Source: an uncultured Prevotellaceae bacterium (GTDB taxonomy: Bacteria; Bacteroidota; Bacteroidia; Bacteroidales; Bacteroidaceae). Taken from it: a stretch of DNA of 36,238 nucleotides. The stretch is from positions 1 through 36,238 of the forward strand of contig CALBJW010000015.1 of NCBI GenBank assembly GCA_937893145.1, in the 5' to 3' direction. The notes under the pieces were generated by a model, which made no database searches, was not told the origin of the DNA, and saw nothing but the letters and a program-made list of their open reading frames with translations. Positions 32,506 through 36,238 of this stretch are shown one piece after another. The translations under genes and the position numbers were made by a program. Position 1 is the stretch's first letter. The number at the start of each line of letters is the position of its first letter.

Positions 32506-33969
32506 ATGGCAAATATGAAATCCCTTGCTAAGGACACCGCAATCTACGGCCTTAGCAGTATCATTGGCAGATTTCTCAATTATCTGCTCGTACCTCTTTA
32601 TACACATGTTATTTCGGCTGCAAGTGGTGGATATGGAGTAGTGACCAACCTCTATGCCTATACAGCACTCATCCTTGTTATCATCACCTTCGGAATGGAG
32701 ACCACCTTCTTCCGTTTTGCAAACAAGGAGGATGAGAACCCTCACACCGTGTTCTCCACCACAATGGCTATGGTGGGATTCCTTACAGTCCTCTTCCTTG
32801 CTATCGTGTTCACCTTCATAGGTCCTATCGGTGATGCTCTGGGCTACCCGGACCACCACGACTATATCCTGATGATGGCTGCAGTAGTTGGTCTTGATGC
32901 CCTGCAGGCAATTCCATTCTCGTTGCTCCGCTACAAGAAGCGTCCTATCAAGTTTGCTGCGCTCAAACTCCTCTTCATCATCATGAACATAGGTCTGAAC
33001 CTTATCTATTTCGTGTGGTTGAAGAAGATAGATGTGTTCTATGTCTTCTCGCTCAACCTCTTCTGCACAGGAATCATCACCTTCTTCTTCATTCCAGAGT
33101 TGCTGAGCATCAAGTGGAAGGTTGACCTCTCGCTCCTCAGACGAATGTTCAAGTATTCATGGCCAATACTTGTGCTGGGTATTGCAGGCATCCTTAATCA
33201 AGCATTCGACAAGATGATATTCCCTTGGGCTTACACCCATACGGGCATTCACACCCTTGAAGAGGCACAGGTGCAGCTTGGCATTTATGGAGCATGTGTG
33301 AAGGTAGCAATGATTATGGCTATGATTACTCAGGCATTCCGCTATGCCTACGAACCAATCGTGTTTGCAAAGAGCAAGGACAAGGATAGCAAGGAGTACT
33401 ATGCAGTAGCGATGAAATACTTCATCATCTTCACCCTCTTTGCCTTCCTCTGCGTGATGGGATACATCGACATCTTGAAGCACATCGTGAAGTCGGACTA
33501 TTATGCAGGACTCGTAACCATTCCAATCGTGATGGCAGCAGAAATCATGATGGGCATCTACTTCAACCTCTCGTTCTGGTACAAGCTCATCGACAAGACC
33601 ATCTGGGGAGCAGTATTCTCCTTCGTTGGATGTGCCGTTCTCATCGCCATCAACATCATCTTCGTTCCAAAGTACGGCTATATGGCATGTGCATGGGGTG
33701 GCTTTGCAGGCTATGCCACAGCCATGGTCCTCTCCTACATCGTTGGACAGCAGAAGAACCCTATCAAGTACGATATGAAGGGCATAATGACATACGTCAT
33801 CCTCACCCTCGTCCTCTTCGTAGCGATGCAGTCCCAGCCTCAGTCATGGCCTGTATGGGTTCGCCTCATCCTCAACACCGGACTCATCATCATCTTCCTC
33901 CTCGAGATTATCCACAAGGATATGCCTCTTTCATCACTTCCAGTGATAGGAAAGAAGTTCAAGAAGTAG
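32506..33969 (+). CDS. Wzx-like polysaccharide flippase (MOP superfamily)
   Basis: From the ATG at 32506 the protein is 487 residues with about 14 hydrophobic segments. The N-terminal run LAKDTAIYGLSSIIGRFLNYLLVPLYTH is typical of the polysaccharide-biosynthesis/Wzx family, which flips lipid-linked oligosaccharides across the inner membrane. The middle motif SWPILVLGIAGILNQAFDKMI and the late KYGYMACAWGGFAGY also fit. No glycan synthesis genes adjoin it; in this phylum such a lone flippase is often found away from O-antigen clusters. The substrate is unknown. A weaker TTG start at 32500 is possible. Confidence 0.9.
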   Translation: MANMKSLAKDTAIYGLSSIIGRFLNYLLVPLYTHVISAASGGYGVVTNLYAYTALILVIITFGMETTFFRFANKEDENPHTVFSTTMAMVGFLTVLFLAIVFTFIGPIGDALGYPDHHDYILMMAAVVGLDALQAIPFSLLRYKKRPIKFAALKLLFIIMNIGLNLIYFVWLKKIDVFYVFSLNLFCTGIITFFFIPELLSIKWKVDLSLLRRMFKYSWPILVLGIAGILNQAFDKMIFPWAYTHTGIHTLEEAQVQLGIYGACVKVAMIMAMITQAFRYAYEPIVFAKSKDKDSKEYYAVAMKYFIIFTLFAFLCVMGYIDILKHIVKSDYYAGLVTIPIVMAAEIMMGIYFNLSFWYKLIDKTIWGAVFSFVGCAVLIAINIIFVPKYGYMACAWGGFAGYATAMVLSYIVGQQKNPIKYDMKGIMTYVILTLVLFVAMQSQPQSWPVWVRLILNTGLIIIFLLEIIHKDMPLSSLPVIGKKFKK

Positions 33970-33978
33970 ATGAATATA

Positions 33979-33994
33979 GAGGCACAAGTGCCTC
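33979..33994 (+). repeat. Short palindrome after the flippase gene
   Basis: GAGGCAC-AA-GTGCCTC is a 7-bp perfect inverted repeat 10 bases after the flippase stop. It has no T-run directly after it, so it may be a weak terminator or a chance palindrome. Confidence 0.4.
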
Positions 33995-34047
33995 TTGTAA
34001 CTTTCTGGCATGGTTTATTTGAATTAATTATAATAATCATATACAAC

Positions 34048-36189
34048 ATGAGAAAAAGAATTTTATTTGCGCTCGCATTAGCGGCATCATTTTTCACATC
34101 AGCATCGGCTGATGAAGGAATGTGGGTGATGGGAAACCTCTCTCACCGCACAGACAGTATTCTCCATTCCCTCGGATTGGAGATAACATCAGAAGAACTA
34201 TATTCTGAAGACCAACCATCCCTGAACAATGCAGTCATCCAGTTGGGAGGCTTCTGTTCGGGTGTTGTGGTTAGTAACTCAGGACTCGTGTTCACCAACC
34301 ACCACTGTGGCTTCGATGCCATCCAGAACCACTCAAGCGTGAAGCACGACTACCTCAAGAACGGTTTCTTTGCAAAGACACTTCAGGACGAACTTCCAAA
34401 CGAAGGACTCTATGTCCTCTTCCACCTCAAGACTATCGATGTCACAGAACGTGTACTCGGTCCTGTGCCAGACATCGCAGGTCCACAGGAACGTGCCATG
34501 CTGATTGACTCTATCTCACGACAGATTATCAAGGAGGTGAACTACAACAACGATAATGTGTTTGGAGAAATCAACCCATTCTACGGCGGTAGCAAGTTCT
34601 TCCTCTCAGTCTATCAGAAGTACGACGATGTTCGTCTCGTAGCAGCCCCACCACAGTGTCTTGGTAAGTACGGTGGCGATACAGACAACTGGATGTGGCC
34701 TCGCCAGACATGCGACTTCTCCGTGTTCCGTATCTATGCAGGCAAGGACAACCGTCCAGCCGAATACTCAAAGGACAATGTGCCTTACCAGCCTCGCCAG
34801 TATGCACACGTATCGCTCCAGGGCATCAAGGATGGCGACTTCGCCATGACTCTCGGTTATCCAGGCAGCACAGACCGTTACCTCTCTTCATTCGGTATCT
34901 ACAACACCATGAAGTGCCAGAACGACATTCGTTATCAGGTTCGTACCATCAAGCTCGATGAGATGAAGAAGTCGATGAAGTCGAGCGATGCACTCCGCAT
35001 CATGTACGCTTCAAAGCAGGCAAGCAGTTCAAACTACTGGAAGTACTCACTCGCTCAGAACACAGCCCTCGAAAACCTCAAGGTGCTTGATGAGAAGCGT
35101 AGCCTCGAAGCAAAGATTCAGTCATGGATTGATTCCGACCCTGTGGCACACTCACGCTATGTTGGCATCCTCGACTCTCTCAAGACCATCTACGCTAACG
35201 ACTTCGATATGGCTAAGACCAGAACAATGTTCTCCGAGTCTTTGCTTCAGGGAAGCGACATCCTCCAGAACCTCGTGTTCTACTGTGTAGGTCGTGCAGG
35301 CAATCGTCCTATCCAGGAACTTGTTGCAGAAAACTACAAGGACATTGATATCGCAACAGATAAGGCAATCTTTGCAGCACTCCTCAAGAACTACATCAAG
35401 AATGTGCCACTCAAGGATTACATCCCAGCCATCATGCAGAATAAGATAGACTCACTCCACAATGGCGATGTCGATGCTTATGTCAACGATTTGTATGCAA
35501 ATAGCATCTTCACCAACATGGAACGCGTAAAGGCTCTTACCGACATTGCAGAAGCAGCCGACGACCCAATGTTCGAGGCAGCAATCGATGTTGTAACAGT
35601 CTTGATGCAGATGAGAAAAGCATACGCTACAGGTGCATCAGAGTACGAGCGTCTTCTTGGTGATGCTATCCGTGAGATGAACCACGAGAACGAGTACTAC
35701 CCAGATGCCAACTTCACTATGCGTCTCAGCTATGGTCTCTGCAAACCAATCAACTTCGCTCCTGGCACAACAGACCTCAAGGAGGAGGCACGCAACCTCA
35801 TCACATCGCCTCAGTCGTTCCTCAACAAGTACGAGAATGCCTCTACCGACGAGGAAAAGTACGACTACCAGCTCATCGACCCAGTATATAAGTGGATGAA
35901 GAAGGGCAAGTTCTCACAGCGCTACATCGACAAGAACACAGGTACCCTTCCACTCTGTTTCCTCACTACCAACGACATCACAGGTGGTAACTCAGGTTCA
36001 GGTATGTACAACGGTAAGGGCCACCTCATCGGTCTTGCCTTCGATGGCAACTGGGAAGCAATGTCAGGCGACATCAAGTTCGACACCGACCTCCAGCGTT
36101 GTATCGGTGTAGATATCCGTTGGGTGCTTTCAGTTCTCGAGGACTACCTCAAGGCAAAGCGACTCATCAACGAACTCACACTTGAATAA
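34048..36189 (+). CDS. S46 dipeptidyl peptidase, DPP7-type
   Basis: The protein has 713 residues from the ATG at 34048, which starts a signal peptide (1-21, ending SASA). The frame is open from 33970 but those residues would hide the signal. S46 enzymes are periplasmic or surface serine exopeptidases that release dipeptides from N termini. The triad is visible as H86 (TNHHCGF), D223 (CDFSVFR) and S649 (GGNSGSG). The S1-site residue after the FD of AFDGNWE is glycine (G667), as in DPP7 with hydrophobic P1 preference, not the Arg of the acid-specific DPP11. This matches amino-acid-fermenting Bacteroidales. The supply of dipeptides may feed peptide transporters elsewhere. Confidence 0.94.
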   Translation: MRKRILFALALAASFFTSASADEGMWVMGNLSHRTDSILHSLGLEITSEELYSEDQPSLNNAVIQLGGFCSGVVVSNSGLVFTNHHCGFDAIQNHSSVKHDYLKNGFFAKTLQDELPNEGLYVLFHLKTIDVTERVLGPVPDIAGPQERAMLIDSISRQIIKEVNYNNDNVFGEINPFYGGSKFFLSVYQKYDDVRLVAAPPQCLGKYGGDTDNWMWPRQTCDFSVFRIYAGKDNRPAEYSKDNVPYQPRQYAHVSLQGIKDGDFAMTLGYPGSTDRYLSSFGIYNTMKCQNDIRYQVRTIKLDEMKKSMKSSDALRIMYASKQASSSNYWKYSLAQNTALENLKVLDEKRSLEAKIQSWIDSDPVAHSRYVGILDSLKTIYANDFDMAKTRTMFSESLLQGSDILQNLVFYCVGRAGNRPIQELVAENYKDIDIATDKAIFAALLKNYIKNVPLKDYIPAIMQNKIDSLHNGDVDAYVNDLYANSIFTNMERVKALTDIAEAADDPMFEAAIDVVTVLMQMRKAYATGASEYERLLGDAIREMNHENEYYPDANFTMRLSYGLCKPINFAPGTTDLKEEARNLITSPQSFLNKYENASTDEEKYDYQLIDPVYKWMKKGKFSQRYIDKNTGTLPLCFLTTNDITGGNSGSGMYNGKGHLIGLAFDGNWEAMSGDIKFDTDLQRCIGVDIRWVLSVLEDYLKAKRLINELTLE

Positions 36190-36191
36190 GT

Positions 36192-36219
36192 AAGTGAAGA
36201 GTGAAAAGTGAAGAGTGAA
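36192..36219 (+). repeat. 14-nt direct repeat after the S46 peptidase gene
   Basis: AAGTGAAGAGTGAA occurs twice in tandem (36192-36205 and 36206-36219). The window ends 19 bases later, so its role is unseen. Confidence 0.8.
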
Positions 36220-36238
36220 AAATTTCCTACCGGAAGAG

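Overview
The window looks like chromosome from a Bacteroidales bacterium, most likely Prevotella or a close relative. This rests on sequence hallmarks: promoters with the Bacteroidetes -7 element TAnnTTTG, SusC/SusD pairs, a GH97 enzyme beside a FucP-type transporter, an S46 dipeptidyl peptidase, a long SpeA arginine decarboxylase, short MenE, and secreted proteins with a C-terminal sorting-like tail. No rRNA, tRNA, CRISPR array, transposase or phage gene was seen. Genes are densely packed and mostly housekeeping, with one transport locus and several large surface or secreted proteins.

Layout. (1) 1-3691: the 3' part of a thiamine operon: thiC (5' truncated by the window edge), thiF, thiH and a two-domain TenI/ThiE-like + ThiD protein, ending in a terminator that grows out of four 22-nt tandem repeats. 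(2) 3988-5254: a PchB-like chorismate mutase-family protein and a DRE-TIM aldolase in one short operon of unknown purpose. (3) 8604-5307 (minus): a GH97 glycoside hydrolase followed by a FucP-type sugar symporter. (4) 8736-9560: a stand-alone ThiD/pyridoxal-kinase-like enzyme. (5) 9901-18133: SusC, SusD, a DUF4843-like lipoprotein, a PKD-like lipoprotein and a secreted thioredoxin-fold protein. No carbohydrate enzyme lies inside this locus, so a non-glycan cargo such as peptide is plausible. (6) 19888-18284 (minus): a secreted protein with DUF4859-like and calycin-like regions. (7) 20838-20098 (minus): a PHP-domain phosphatase, divergent from menaquinone genes menF-menC-menE (20939-23852); menD and menB are not with them. 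(8) 23997-28835: topA, aroK and speA. (9) 29053-32373: a 1106-residue secreted modular protein with three related beta-rich modules, behind a near-consensus promoter overlapped by a 16-bp perfect inverted repeat. (10) 32506-33969 a Wzx-like flippase, then 34048-36189 a DPP7-type S46 peptidase.

How the parts connect: thiamine genes supply the thiazole and pyrimidine branches; menF makes isochorismate, which is also the substrate of PchB-type lyases, so the PchB-like/aldolase pair deserves a look; aroK and the chorismate mutase-family protein touch the shikimate/chorismate pool. The two large secreted proteins (18284-19888 and 29053-32373) share the same C-terminal tail and probably the same export route. 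The most unusual items are the PchB-like/aldolase pair, the TenI-ThiD fusion, the split men cluster, the palindromic promoter and the 1106-residue modular protein.
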